A stretch of 47,123 nt of DNA from Chloroflexi bacterium 54-19 (GCA_001898225.1 MKTJ01000073.1:1-47123); one strand, 5' to 3'; numbered from the stretch's first letter, positions 31,768 through 40,671 are shown. Notes: a model not told the origin generated them from the sequence alone. Numbers and translations are program-made.

Positions 31768-32469
31768 TTATTTGGTTGGAGCGGGGGTAGCCGTGGCGGA
31801 CGAAGACGAACCGCCCAGGAAGCTACTCATAAAAGCCTGTAAGATGCCTGTCCCCGAAACGGTTATGACAACCGTCTTTTTCCCGGCAATCTGGCTCGTT
31901 ACGCTCTGGATAACGTCTGCCGGGACACCTGCCGAAGAAATCTGTTTTATAAGGTCATCGGAGTAGGGTTCCAGGGCCACAACTGCCTGGGTATCGCCCA
32001 TGTTCAGGAGCCCGATATATTGTTGGCCCTGTTTGGTCAGAAGGGCCGAGCCGCCGAACAGCACCGAGAACGGCTGGAACCCGGCGGTTTTAAGGGCCGC
32101 TGAATAGTTTGTTGCCAGGGTATCCAGGTCGTCGTTCGAGGCGTAGATATTGATCTGGAGCGGAGTGGTCCCACTCGAGGGGACGCCGAGCGATTGCAAC
32201 AAAAGACCGAGGGCGGTCGTGTCAATCGTTACCGGGGCGGCACTGGCCGGGGCCGGGACCACGGGCGGTGTTGAAGTAGAAGGCGTGCCCTGGGATGGCA
32301 GCGAAATAGCCGTCGGGCTGGGCGCAAGGGTTGGTGTCGGGGCCGGGGTCGCGGTCGGAGGCAGGGTCGGGGTGGCAGTAGGTATTGCGGTCGGAGAGTC
32401 GCCGCAAGCTACAAGCAAAGCAGTTAGTACCAGGCTCACCAGCCCCGCCAGAAAAGTTCGTTTGAGCAT
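31768..32469 (-). CDS. Secreted lipoprotein, unknown function
   Basis: A 233-residue lipoprotein. AGGAG lies 6 bases before the ATG. The signal ends in LLVAC followed by GDSPTA. Residues 26-80 form a Pro/Thr/Ala repeat linker (TPTLPPTATPAPTPTLAP-like). The globular part (about 82-215) has helices and strands such as LGLLLQSLGVP, LQINIYASNDDLDTLATNYSAAL and AVVALEPYSDDLIKQISSAG. I do not recognise the domain. The tail is Ser/Ala/Pro-rich. Confidence 0.75.
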   Translation of the reverse strand: MLKRTFLAGLVSLVLTALLVACGDSPTAIPTATPTLPPTATPAPTPTLAPSPTAISLPSQGTPSTSTPPVVPAPASAAPVTIDTTALGLLLQSLGVPSSGTTPLQINIYASNDDLDTLATNYSAALKTAGFQPFSVLFGGSALLTKQGQQYIGLLNMGDTQAVVALEPYSDDLIKQISSAGVPADVIQSVTSQIAGKKTVVITVSGTGILQAFMSSFLGGSSSSATATPAPTK

Positions 32470-32637
32470 TCATTTCTCCTTCAAGTTCTGGGACTGCGTT
32501 TCCCGCCAAATGTAGCGGGCATTGTTATAGTGTATAATAGCAAGATAAGTGCTACCATCGCCAGGTTTGACGAGTGGGTAGCCAGGTGGCTTTTAAAAAG
32601 CCAGGAGTAATCAAGGAAAAGAAAAGAAGTTTAAGAG

Positions 32638-34206
32638 TTGAAGATATTGGAAAGACCGGGCCGGGCGAACCGCCGAGCCCGCGAAACCCAGGCCGACCAG
32701 GTAACGCCCGTCCTGGCAAACCTTACCCCGGCCCAGATTGTGGCCGAACTGGATAAATTTATTGTCGGCCAGAAAGAGGCCAAACGGGCCGTGGCTATTG
32801 CCTTGCGTAACCGCTATCGTCGCCAGCAGCTTAGCGAGGAAATGCGCGACGAGATTGCCCCCAAAAATATTATGATGATTGGCCCTACCGGCGTGGGGAA
32901 GACCGAAATCGCCCGCCGGATGGCAAAACTGATTGACGCCCCCTTCCTGAAAGTCGAGGCTACCAAGTTTACCGAGGTCGGCTATGTAGGGCGGGATGTC
33001 GACTCGATTCTCCGTGACCTGGTTGAGGTCAGCATTTCGATGGTCCACGACGAGAAATTGCGCGAGGTCCGGCCCCAGGCCGAAGGCGCTGCCACCGAAA
33101 AACTCATTGGCTACCTGGTCCAGCAGTTGTATTACCAGGACCAGGCCAAAAAACCCCGTTCGCGCCATTTCCAGATTATCGAGGTCGGTTCCCCTTCTTT
33201 GCCGGTAGACCTGAACGGGCGCACCGAAGTTATCGAGGCCAAAGAGGCCGAGCCGGATGAAGTTGAGAGCAACGGGGCGGAAGACAAACCGGTCATGACC
33301 CCGGAAGAAGCCCAATTGTTGCAGCGCCGCCGCCGCCGAGTTGCGGCTATGTTGCGCCAGAACAAACTGGAAGAAACGACCGTCGAGATTGACCTGGACG
33401 AAGAACCGTTTAACGGGATGGTCGAATTTATGGCGGGCCTGAACACCGATGAAAACGGCGATAACTTGCAGGACTTTATGGATAATCTTGGCTCGCTGAC
33501 CCGCCACCGCTCCCGGCGTGTTTCGGTCAAGGAGGCCCGGCGCATCCTGATAAACGAGGAAGCCAATAAGCTGATTGACTTCGATGGGGTGGTAGACGCC
33601 TCCATCCAGCGCACCGAGCAGTTGGGCGTGGTCTTTCTCGACGAGATAGACAAGATTGTCGGCAACGGCAACGAAAACGGCCCTGACGTTTCGGGCGAAG
33701 GGGTCCAGCGTGACCTGCTCCCGATTGTCGAGGGTTCAACCGTAATGACCCGTTACGGCCCGGTTAAGAGCGACCACATCCTCTTTATCGCGGCGGGGGC
33801 TTTCCATAATGCCAAGCCCGCCGACCTGATACCGGAGTTACAGGGCCGTTTCCCGTTGCGGGTGGAACTGGAAAGCCTCGAACAGGACGACCTCAAGGAA
33901 ATCCTGACCAAGCCGGAAAACGCCCTTACCAAGCAGTATATTGCCTTGCTCGGCACTGAAAAAGTCACTCTCAAATTCGAGGAGTCGGGCCTGGATGAAA
34001 TGGCCCGGATTGCCGCCGAGGTGAATGAACGGACCGAGGACATCGGGGCGCGGCGCCTGCATACCATTATGGAAAACGTCCTGGAAGAAATCTCGTTTGA
34101 CGCGACCGACCACGTTGGTGAAACCTTCGTGATTGACAAAAAGTACGTCCTCGATAAAGTCGGCGACCTCGTCGAAGACGAAGATTTGAGCCGTTACATT
34201 CTTTAA
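32638..34206 (+). CDS. hslU: HslU, ATPase subunit of the HslUV protease
   Basis: A 522-residue AAA+ unfoldase (ClpY) that feeds proteins to HslV. Walker A is GPTGVGKTE (82-90), Walker B is VVFLDEID (about 330), and the sensor/C-domain stretch ERTEDIGARRLHTIMENVLEEISF is complete. It ends in LSRYIL, the tail that docks into HslV. It is about 80 residues longer than E. coli HslU because the I-domain (about 115-315) is enlarged and charged. An in-frame stop at 32632 leaves only TTG 32638 or TTG 32647 as early starts; both have weak ribosome binding sites. hslV, normally just upstream, is absent here. TATAAT at 32533-32538 is a likely -10. Confidence 0.93.
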   Translation: MKILERPGRANRRARETQADQVTPVLANLTPAQIVAELDKFIVGQKEAKRAVAIALRNRYRRQQLSEEMRDEIAPKNIMMIGPTGVGKTEIARRMAKLIDAPFLKVEATKFTEVGYVGRDVDSILRDLVEVSISMVHDEKLREVRPQAEGAATEKLIGYLVQQLYYQDQAKKPRSRHFQIIEVGSPSLPVDLNGRTEVIEAKEAEPDEVESNGAEDKPVMTPEEAQLLQRRRRRVAAMLRQNKLEETTVEIDLDEEPFNGMVEFMAGLNTDENGDNLQDFMDNLGSLTRHRSRRVSVKEARRILINEEANKLIDFDGVVDASIQRTEQLGVVFLDEIDKIVGNGNENGPDVSGEGVQRDLLPIVEGSTVMTRYGPVKSDHILFIAAGAFHNAKPADLIPELQGRFPLRVELESLEQDDLKEILTKPENALTKQYIALLGTEKVTLKFEESGLDEMARIAAEVNERTEDIGARRLHTIMENVLEEISFDATDHVGETFVIDKKYVLDKVGDLVEDEDLSRYIL

Positions 34207-34209
34207 AGC

Positions 34210-34256
34210 ACGTTGAACGTTCCACGAAACAACGTTAAACGTGAAAAATAACAGTT
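34210..34256. repeat. Dispersed intergenic repeat, copy 1
   Basis: Contains GAAACAACGTTAAACGTGAA followed by AATAACAGTT. A close relative lies at 39684-39757 and a more distant one, inverted, at 41365-41420. ACGTT elements within the unit are themselves inverted (GTTGAACGTTCC versus AACGTTAAAC). Confidence 0.5.
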
Positions 34257-34313
34257 AAGGTTGCGCGGTTTCCAGTAAATGGGCCGCGAAACCTCAACCT
34301 AAAGAACGGTTGA

Positions 34314-35165
34314 ATGGATTCCAGGTTAACCCAACTCCCGGTCGAACCGACAATGGACCTCTGGATGCAAATCGCCCTGGTGATAGACGGGTACGCCCTG
34401 GCCTCTACCCTGGGTCTTGGGGATTGCGGTGAGTTTGCCAACGGACGGCTGCAAGAGTTTACGAGGACCGGGGTCTGGCAGGGCAGCGCCATCGAGTTGT
34501 GGATTTGTCTCTTTTACGAACAACGGCGTTATCACCATTATGGGTATGCGCCCGAAGGCCAGTCCTGGGAGAATATCAAAGCGCTCTACCGGGCCTGGCG
34601 CGGCGCGATGCTGGGCGCTTTAACGGAGACGGCGGATACCATGGAGCAAAACCTGGCGGAACGGATTGAAGTCAAGCAAGGTGATATTACAAAACTTGAC
34701 GTGGATGCGATTGTAAACGCCGCAAACACCTCGCTGCTCGGCGGGGGCGGGGTAGACGGGGCCATTCACCGGGCAGCAGGGCCGGGGTTGCTCGAAGAAT
34801 GTCGGAAGTTGCACGGCTGTCCGACCGGGCAAGCTAAAATTACCGGTGGTTACAGACTGCCCGCCCGGCACGTTATTCACGCTGTCGGTCCGGTCTGGCG
34901 CGGCGGGAACCAGCACGAGGACGAGTTGCTGGCCGGGTGTTACCGGAACTCGCTACGTTTAGCCGCCGAAAACAACCTTAAAACTATCGCTTTCCCGGCC
35001 ATCAGCACCGGCATTTACAGCTTTCCCCTGGACCGGGCCACCCGGATTGCCGTCCGGGAAGTGCAAGAATTTTTACGACAGAATAGCTCACTTGAAAAGG
35101 TTATTTTTGTCTGTTTCGACGCCGACACCTTCCAGACCTACCGGAATGTATTAGCAGCAGCCTGA
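34314..35165 (+). CDS. Macrodomain protein with novel N-terminal domain
   Basis: A 283-residue protein. Residues 109-283 are a macrodomain of the YmdB/O-acetyl-ADP-ribose deacetylase type: VKQGDITKLDVDAIVNAANTSLLGGGGVDGAIHRAAG (start near 115), RHVIHAVGPVW, and FPAISTGIYSFPLDRATRIA. Such domains bind ADP-ribose and remove it from proteins or nucleic acid, or hydrolyse O-acetyl-ADP-ribose. Residues 1-105 are an extra, Trp/Tyr/Leu-rich domain (MDLWMQIALVIDGYALAS, YEQRRYHHYGYAPEG) that I do not recognise. ATG 34641 could start the macrodomain alone, but the frame upstream is open and protein-like. A possible partner toxin is not adjacent. Confidence 0.85.
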   Translation: MDSRLTQLPVEPTMDLWMQIALVIDGYALASTLGLGDCGEFANGRLQEFTRTGVWQGSAIELWICLFYEQRRYHHYGYAPEGQSWENIKALYRAWRGAMLGALTETADTMEQNLAERIEVKQGDITKLDVDAIVNAANTSLLGGGGVDGAIHRAAGPGLLEECRKLHGCPTGQAKITGGYRLPARHVIHAVGPVWRGGNQHEDELLAGCYRNSLRLAAENNLKTIAFPAISTGIYSFPLDRATRIAVREVQEFLRQNSSLEKVIFVCFDADTFQTYRNVLAAA

Positions 35166-35225
35166 TTTTACAAGACCAAACAAACCCTTACCGTTACAGG
35201 TTCAACCAAAGGAGATTTTGACCCT

Positions 35226-35678
35226 ATGGAGCTAAACAGCACCCAGATTCAGCAAATTATTCCCCACCGCTACCCGTTTCTTCTGGTAGACAAGATTTTA
35301 GAAGTTGAATATGGCAAACGGGCGGTTGGCCTGAAGGCTGTTACCATGAACGAATGGTTTTTCCAGGGTCATTTTCCCGGCTACCCGGTAATGCCCGGTG
35401 TATTGATTATGGAAGCGCTGGCCCAGGTCGGCGCGGTGGCACTCCTGGGTATGGAAGAATTCAAGGGGCGGTTGGCCTTCTTTGGCGGTATGGATGGCGT
35501 CCGCTTTAAGAAACAGGTTGTACCCGGTGACATCTTGCGGCTGGAAATCGAAGTTGTGCAGTTCCGGGGGGTTATCGGCAAGGCCAACGCCACCGCGACA
35601 GTAGATGGCAAGGTCGCGGCAAGGGGCGAACTGACCTTCGCGCTCGGCCCGGCAGCGGGCGGTGAGAATCCCGGTTAA
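35226..35678 (+). CDS. fabZ: 3-hydroxyacyl-ACP dehydratase FabZ
   Basis: A 150-residue hotdog-fold enzyme that dehydrates (3R)-hydroxyacyl-ACP in fatty-acid elongation. His49 in FFQGHFPGYPVMPG and Glu63 in LIMEALAQ are the catalytic pair, at the same numbers as in well-studied FabZ proteins. The start segment IIPHRYPFLLVDKI is typical. AAGGAG lies about 12 bases before ATG 35226. It is followed 27 bases later by two glycosyltransferase genes, suggesting a lipid or glycolipid envelope cluster. Confidence 0.95.
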   Translation: MELNSTQIQQIIPHRYPFLLVDKILEVEYGKRAVGLKAVTMNEWFFQGHFPGYPVMPGVLIMEALAQVGAVALLGMEEFKGRLAFFGGMDGVRFKKQVVPGDILRLEIEVVQFRGVIGKANATATVDGKVAARGELTFALGPAAGGENPG

Positions 35679-35705
35679 TCCTTTTAAGCGATAGAGCGAG
35701 GCGTC

Positions 35706-36938
35706 TTGTCTTCCCAACCTGCCACTCGTCCCCTGTCCCGGAAACGCCGGGAAATCTGGCGCGAACAGGCGATTACCCTGGCCTGCCGGGGTTTGGCCTG
35801 GGTCTTCGACTTGCCCCGGCGTTTTTTGCGTAAACCTGTCCCGGCCCTGAAGGATTTGCCCCCTGGTTCGCGAGTCCTATTTGTAAAACCGTGTTGCCTG
35901 GGTGATGTGGTCCTTACGACCGCGACCGTAGCGGCTATCGCGGAAAATCGACCTGATTTGCGGCTCGATTATCTTGTCAGCGCCTGGTCGCGCCCGGTGG
36001 TGGAAGGCAACCCGCACCTCGAACGGTTGGTGCCGACCGGGGTTGACGGTTCGCAAATCGGCTGGCGGGCTTTTCTAAATTTAGCCTGGAAGTTGCGCCG
36101 CGAACACTACCGGGCCGCCCTGGTACTGGACCGCTCCCCCCGGTTGAACATGCTGCCCTGGCTGGCCGGAATCCCGGTACGGGCCGGGATAGACAACCTC
36201 TGGCGGGGATTTGCTCTCAACGTAAGGGCTACCCAGGACGGCAAGCTCAAGCACGAAGCCGAGGTCTATCTCGATGTTGCCCGCGCCCTGGGGGTAAGGC
36301 CGGAAAATCCTCACCTGGAATATTTTGTATCGGAAGAAGCCGCGGCTAATTTCCGGCAAAAAGCCGGGCAAATGGGGTTGGACCTCGAACGTCCCTATGT
36401 GGTCATCCACCCGGGGGGCGGACAGAACCCCGATACCCAGGTTCCCTCCAAACGCTGGCTCCCCGAAAACTTCGCCATAATAGCTTCCCGCCTGGCCGGG
36501 GAAGGGTTACAGGTGGTTTTGATTGGAGCTGAGAGCGATTCTTCTATCGTGACTGAAGTGATGGCCGGGGCCAAAAAACTCTTAGAAAATTCCGGCCAGG
36601 AATATGTTATCCTTGATGCCAGCGGCCAATTTAACCTGGCCGAGAGTGGCGCGGCGATGAAATCGGCCAAAATCTTTGTAGGTAACGATACCGGCTTTAT
36701 GCACCTGGCCGTAGCAACCGGGACGGCAGTGGTGGCGGTCTTTGGGCCGAGTAGCCCGGTCGCCTACGGCCCTTTCACCGAAAAAGGCCGGGCTGTAGCC
36801 CCGGTAAACGGGGCCCACCTTGCCGGGTTACCGCTTAAAGAATACCAGGCGCTTTCTATCGCCGAAGGTGGAATCGCTTCCGTAACCGTCGAAATGGTCT
36901 GGGAAAAAATCGAGGACTTGCGAAAAGGATGGACCTGA
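35706..36938 (+). CDS. Glycosyltransferase family 9 protein (1)
   Basis: A 410-residue GT9 enzyme related to ADP-heptose:LPS heptosyltransferases. The start is TTG 35706 with GAGCGAGG just before it. The N-terminal Rossmann half has VLFVKPCCLGDVVLTTATVAA (about 56-76), where Gly-Asp replaces the catalytic-Asp loop. The C-terminal half has VVIHPGGGQ, RWLPENFA, and FVGNDTGFMHLAVATGTAVVAVFGPS with the nucleotide-sugar Asp. It is soluble or peripheral, with a basic N-terminus. Its last 10 bases overlap the next GT9 gene, so translation is coupled. The acceptor is unknown; LPS is not expected in this phylum. Confidence 0.9.
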   Translation: MSSQPATRPLSRKRREIWREQAITLACRGLAWVFDLPRRFLRKPVPALKDLPPGSRVLFVKPCCLGDVVLTTATVAAIAENRPDLRLDYLVSAWSRPVVEGNPHLERLVPTGVDGSQIGWRAFLNLAWKLRREHYRAALVLDRSPRLNMLPWLAGIPVRAGIDNLWRGFALNVRATQDGKLKHEAEVYLDVARALGVRPENPHLEYFVSEEAAANFRQKAGQMGLDLERPYVVIHPGGGQNPDTQVPSKRWLPENFAIIASRLAGEGLQVVLIGAESDSSIVTEVMAGAKKLLENSGQEYVILDASGQFNLAESGAAMKSAKIFVGNDTGFMHLAVATGTAVVAVFGPSSPVAYGPFTEKGRAVAPVNGAHLAGLPLKEYQALSIAEGGIASVTVEMVWEKIEDLRKGWT

Positions 36939-38188
36939 AACAACTGTTAAAGCGTGCAGCCCGGCGCGGTTTCCTGTGGAGTTTGCAGGGAGCGGCCCGG
37001 CCTACTTTGCGTTACCGCGCCGCTTTACCGGATTTCTCCCGTCCTCCCCGCAAGTTGCTCCTCCTGCGGCCCGACCACCTGGGCGATATTTTGCTCCTGA
37101 CCCCGGCCCTGGCCGCCCTCCGCAAGGCTTTACCCAAAACCGAAATCACGATTATGGTCTCGCCGAGTGGGGCCGCTTCCCTCGAAAACAACCCGCACGT
37201 AGACCGGGTGGTGCGCTGCGACTTCCCCGGCATGACCCGCCAGCCCAACTCAAATATCCTGGCCCCTTATCTCTACGCCCTGGAACAGTCCCGCCAGTTG
37301 CGGGCTAAAGGTTATGACGCCGCTATCAGTTTTCGCAACGATTACTGGTGGGGGGCGCTCTTGCTCTACCTGGCCGACATCCCGGTCCGGCTTGGCTACC
37401 GCTGGCCGGAGTCGCGCCGTTTCCTGACCCACGACCTATCCCAGGCTGGTTCAAGTGGTGGGCCGGACTGGCCTTTTTCACGGTCGGCCAAGCACAGCGC
37501 CGCCATGAACCTGGCCCTGGTCCGCAAATTCCTCCAGCTTTACGGCCAACCATTTTCTTTTGATACTGCCGGGATGGCCCTATATTTCCGTCCGACCCAG
37601 GAGGATGACCGGTTCGCCCGCCTGTTGTTATCGGAGTGGGGTCTCGAAAGAGGTCAAAAACTGGTGGCCTTGCATCCTGGCACCGGGGCGACCATCAAGC
37701 TCTGGACGGTCCAGAAATTCGCGGCCCTGGCCGATACCCTGGCCGAAAATCACGGGGTGCGGGTGGTTTTTACGGGTGGACAGGCTGAGAAAGAATATAT
37801 CGACAAGATTCTTGAGAATTGCCGCCACGAGCATTTGCGGCTGGATAGCACAGGCTGGTGGGGCCGCCTGGCGGCCCTGTTTAACCGGTGCCAATTGGTC
37901 ATCGGCCTGGATAGCGGTCCTTTACACCTGGCGGCAGCGACCGGAACGCCAACCATCCATCTTTTTGGCCCGACCGACCCGGCTATCTACGGTCCCTGGG
38001 GCGACCCGGCCCGCCACCGGGTTTTACTTACCAAAGTAAGTTTGCCCTGCCAGCCCTGCGGCATCCTTGACTTTCGGAGGGGTGGCGAGGCGGGCGGCTA
38101 TTGCATGCGGACCATCGAGACCGCCCAGGTCTTAGAAGTAGCCGGGGAAATGCTTGGAGAAAAGGAAAACCGGCGGGCTACCATTTAG
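36929..38188 (+). CDS. Glycosyltransferase family 9 protein (2)
   Basis: A 419-residue paralogue of the preceding GT9. It has LLLLRPDHLGDILLLTPALAALRK (about 43-66) with the Asp of LGDI in the catalytic position. Next come VALHPGTGATIKLWTVQKFAALAD, and VIGLDSGPLHLAAATGTPTIHLFGPTDP. A Cys cluster near the end (LPCQPCGI, then GGYCM) occurs in some heptosyltransferases and may bind metal. The 10-base overlap with the first gene indicates one operon with fabZ. It converges with the MFS permease, sharing 4 bases at their ends. Confidence 0.9.
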   Translation: MDLKQLLKRAARRGFLWSLQGAARPTLRYRAALPDFSRPPRKLLLLRPDHLGDILLLTPALAALRKALPKTEITIMVSPSGAASLENNPHVDRVVRCDFPGMTRQPNSNILAPYLYALEQSRQLRAKGYDAAISFRNDYWWGALLLYLADIPVRLGYRWPESRRFLTHDLSQAGSSGGPDWPFSRSAKHSAAMNLALVRKFLQLYGQPFSFDTAGMALYFRPTQEDDRFARLLLSEWGLERGQKLVALHPGTGATIKLWTVQKFAALADTLAENHGVRVVFTGGQAEKEYIDKILENCRHEHLRLDSTGWWGRLAALFNRCQLVIGLDSGPLHLAAATGTPTIHLFGPTDPAIYGPWGDPARHRVLLTKVSLPCQPCGILDFRRGGEAGGYCMRTIETAQVLEVAGEMLGEKENRRATI

Positions 38189-39474
38189 TCCGCCGTCGCC
38201 ACCGCGATGTTCGCCAAACGCCGGGCCCGCAGGTTTAGCCCTAGCCAGAGCAACCCGATACTGATTTCCAATATTCCCAGGCCAATACCGAGTGTTCCCA
38301 CCGGCAGGTGCAACTGGTCGAGCAGCCAGCCGCTCACCAGGGCCGAGATAGACCCTAACAAATTCAGAAGCATAAATTCCACGGCGAATACCCGGCCCCG
38401 GTAGCTATCCTCCACGCCCAGTTGTAGGAGGGTGGTGCTGTTGACCCAGTTGCTCCCGCCACCAAACTCTCCGATGATGATTACCACAATAGCAATCAGC
38501 AGCGACCCGGTGTTGGTGAAAAAGATAAAGCTCAACCCGTAGAGGATAAAGCCCAGGCCAATCATCCGTTGCAGGTTGGCTCGTGTTTCACCGCGACGCC
38601 GCAACAGCCAGCTTCCCAGGAGCGGCCCCACCCCGCTCCCGACCCCAATCGCCAGGTTTAACAGGCCCAGGCTTAGCGAGCCGTCCTTGCCGACCGGGAA
38701 GACATCGTGCGAAAGGAGGGCCAGCAGCGTGAAGGTAGCCCCGCTACTCAGGGCCGCCAGCGGTTTAATCAGAGTGAAGGTCAGGACGGCAGGACGTTGC
38801 CGTAAATATTTGGCCCCATCCACCAGGTCGCTACCCAGTCGCATTTTGGTATCTTTGTGGCCGGAGGCCTTCCCCAGGTGAGCCGGAATCCCCAGGACCA
38901 TGAAGGCCGAACCCGCGAAGGAAAGCGCGTCCACCACAAACGCCACTTCTAACCCGAATACCCCGGCGGTCAGGCCACCGAGGGCCGCCCCGATAGCTAA
39001 CATGGTCGACCAGGTGAGCGAACCGAGGGCGTTGGCGGTCACGCGGTCCTCGTTGGAGGTCAGGGCCGGGATAATTGCGCTCCGGGCCGGGTCGAACAAA
39101 GCCCCCAGCGAAAATTGAACCACGGTCAGTAAATAGATTAGCCAGACCAGTTCCGCCGAAGTCACCAATAAGAAACTCAGGGCCACCGCGACCCGTGTCA
39201 GGTCGGCCACAAGCATGATAGAGCGACGGTTAAAGCGGTCGGCCAGCACCCCGGCCAGGGGGCCAAACAAAACCATCGGCAGTAGCCGGGCGATGAATAA
39301 CCACGCCAACTGTTCGGCGGTCCCACCAAAGCGCGTCACCAGGGTAATGACAGCGACGGTGCTGAACCAGTCCCCTAGCAAACTGACTACCTGGGCCAGC
39401 CAGAGTCGCCGGAAATTACGATTTGTTTGAAGTAAGCGCCTGTAACTCCCGGCGGTTAGTGTTTCCTTTTCCAT
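38185..39474 (-). CDS. MFS permease (MFS_3/EntS-like)
   Basis: A 429-residue, 12-helix transporter. It begins NFRRLWLAQVVSLLGDWFSTVAVITLV, typical for the MFS_3 exporter group. LADRFNRRSIMLVADLTR is the loop motif between helices 2 and 3, and LFDPARSAIIPALT follows, another signature of the group. It probably exports a siderophore-like or drug-like compound; the substrate is unknown. Its stop codon overlaps the end of the convergent GT9 gene by 4 bases. Confidence 0.88.
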   Translation of the reverse strand: MEKETLTAGSYRRLLQTNRNFRRLWLAQVVSLLGDWFSTVAVITLVTRFGGTAEQLAWLFIARLLPMVLFGPLAGVLADRFNRRSIMLVADLTRVAVALSFLLVTSAELVWLIYLLTVVQFSLGALFDPARSAIIPALTSNEDRVTANALGSLTWSTMLAIGAALGGLTAGVFGLEVAFVVDALSFAGSAFMVLGIPAHLGKASGHKDTKMRLGSDLVDGAKYLRQRPAVLTFTLIKPLAALSSGATFTLLALLSHDVFPVGKDGSLSLGLLNLAIGVGSGVGPLLGSWLLRRRGETRANLQRMIGLGFILYGLSFIFFTNTGSLLIAIVVIIIGEFGGGSNWVNSTTLLQLGVEDSYRGRVFAVEFMLLNLLGSISALVSGWLLDQLHLPVGTLGIGLGILEISIGLLWLGLNLRARRLANIAVATAD

Positions 39475-39683
39475 TTCAAAGACCTTTTGTTATTTACTGC
39501 TTATCATTTTTAATAGGTGGGTCGTTTTATCTTTGTTTTTACTTTTTTTATTGCCGCATGCGAACTTTTTAACCTGACCTCAGCATTATAAAAGCCTTTC
39601 CTGAAAAACACATCGGGCGGATGGCGCACCTGGGGCTGTCCATAAGTACAGTCCGGGGACAGTTGAATATGCCTAAAAATGCA

Positions 39684-39757
39684 AGCGTTAAACGAAACAA
39701 TGTTAAACATTGAACGTGAACAGTTTTTAGTGTTCAGTTTTTTGTAAAAACAGTTGG
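39684..39757. repeat. Dispersed intergenic repeat, copy 2
   Basis: GCGTTAAACGAAACAATG and TTAAACATTGAACGTGAACAG, then TTTTTAGTGTTCAGTTTTTTG. It shares the GAAACAAxGTTAAAC...ACGTGAA core with 34210-34256. The rest of the 314-base gap carries a GGCTGTCC...GGGGACAG palindromic stretch (about 39630-39663), no gene. Confidence 0.5.
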
Positions 39758-39788
39758 GAATTGAACAAGGCCCCTATTCACCTGTAAT

Positions 39789-40583
39789 TTAGAGGCTCAA
39801 AGCAGCCAGCCACCCGGCGGCGGTGCAGAAGGTCGAGAGGCAGGAGAGTTTCCAGGTCAGTTCGAGGGCCTGGGGGCGAGGTAACCTCAGGTAAAGCAAG
39901 ATATTGGCAAGGACCACTACCACCCCGCACAGCCCCAGGACTTCGATATAGACCCGGTTGACAGGAGTAACATTAGTCAGACCCAGGCAGAGCAGCGGGG
40001 TCAGGGCAAAAATAAGCCAGCATGCCACGCGGGTCCGCCTGATGCCTAGCCGGTGGGCCAGCCCCTTCGAACGGTGGCGCTGGCGGTCGCTGTCAATGTC
40101 GGGAAGGGCATTTGCCAGGTTGATACCGATTGTAAGCAGAAAGGCCGGGGGATAGAGCCAGAGCAATTTCGGGTCGAAGCGGTCCAGGGCCGACCACAAA
40201 AACAAAATGTAGGTCGAGAACGAGATGAAGTAGGGTACCCAGCTAAGGACGGTGTCTTTGAGGCGCAAATTGTAGAGAAGACCGGAGGCGGTGGCGGCGA
40301 AGGCCAGCAGGGCTGCACCCACCGGCAGTGTGAAGTACAAAATGACCTGGATGGCTAAAAGGACTATTACCAGCCAGTAAGCCAGGTCAGGCGATATATC
40401 CCCACTTGGAATCGGTTTGTCAGGCTGGGCCAGGGCGTCCCGGTTACGGTCAACATAGTCGTTACTGAGTCCAATCGCGGCGTGCCCGCACATCACTACC
40501 AGCCAGGTCCGGGCCAGGACCAGGCCATCGGGATTTCCCCTGGTTGCCACGAACCCGAATACCACCGTGGCAATACCCACCAT
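39789..40583 (-). CDS. UbiA-family prenyltransferase
   Basis: A membrane-bound aromatic or lipid prenyltransferase with about eight helices. The two Asp-rich Mg-diphosphate motifs are intact: LSNDYVDRNRDALAQPDKP and ALPDIDSDRQRHRSKGLAHRLG. The coordinates run to ATG 40583. However, the same frame continues upstream through (V)KPATIVWGALRATHLFPNI, which looks like the normal N-terminus, to a well-placed AGGAG. The first codon at that point is ATC (40644-40646), so true translation may begin at a non-canonical start, giving 285 residues. Substrate unknown; quinone, haem or ether-lipid pathways are all possible. Confidence 0.88.
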   Translation of the reverse strand: MVGIATVVFGFVATRGNPDGLVLARTWLVVMCGHAAIGLSNDYVDRNRDALAQPDKPIPSGDISPDLAYWLVIVLLAIQVILYFTLPVGAALLAFAATASGLLYNLRLKDTVLSWVPYFISFSTYILFLWSALDRFDPKLLWLYPPAFLLTIGINLANALPDIDSDRQRHRSKGLAHRLGIRRTRVACWLIFALTPLLCLGLTNVTPVNRVYIEVLGLCGVVVVLANILLYLRLPRPQALELTWKLSCLSTFCTAAGWLAALSL

Positions 40584-40671
40584 AATATTCGGGAAAAGAT
40601 GGGTCGCCCGTAAAGCTCCCCAGACAATCGTGGCAGGCTTGACGATGGTTTTTCTCCTGTTAGCCGGAAAG

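Noticed and set aside
32587..32603. TGGCTTTT/AAAAGCCA palindrome before hslU
   Set aside because: The arms are AT-rich with a one-base centre, there is no T-run in the right place and no second copy; it may be chance.
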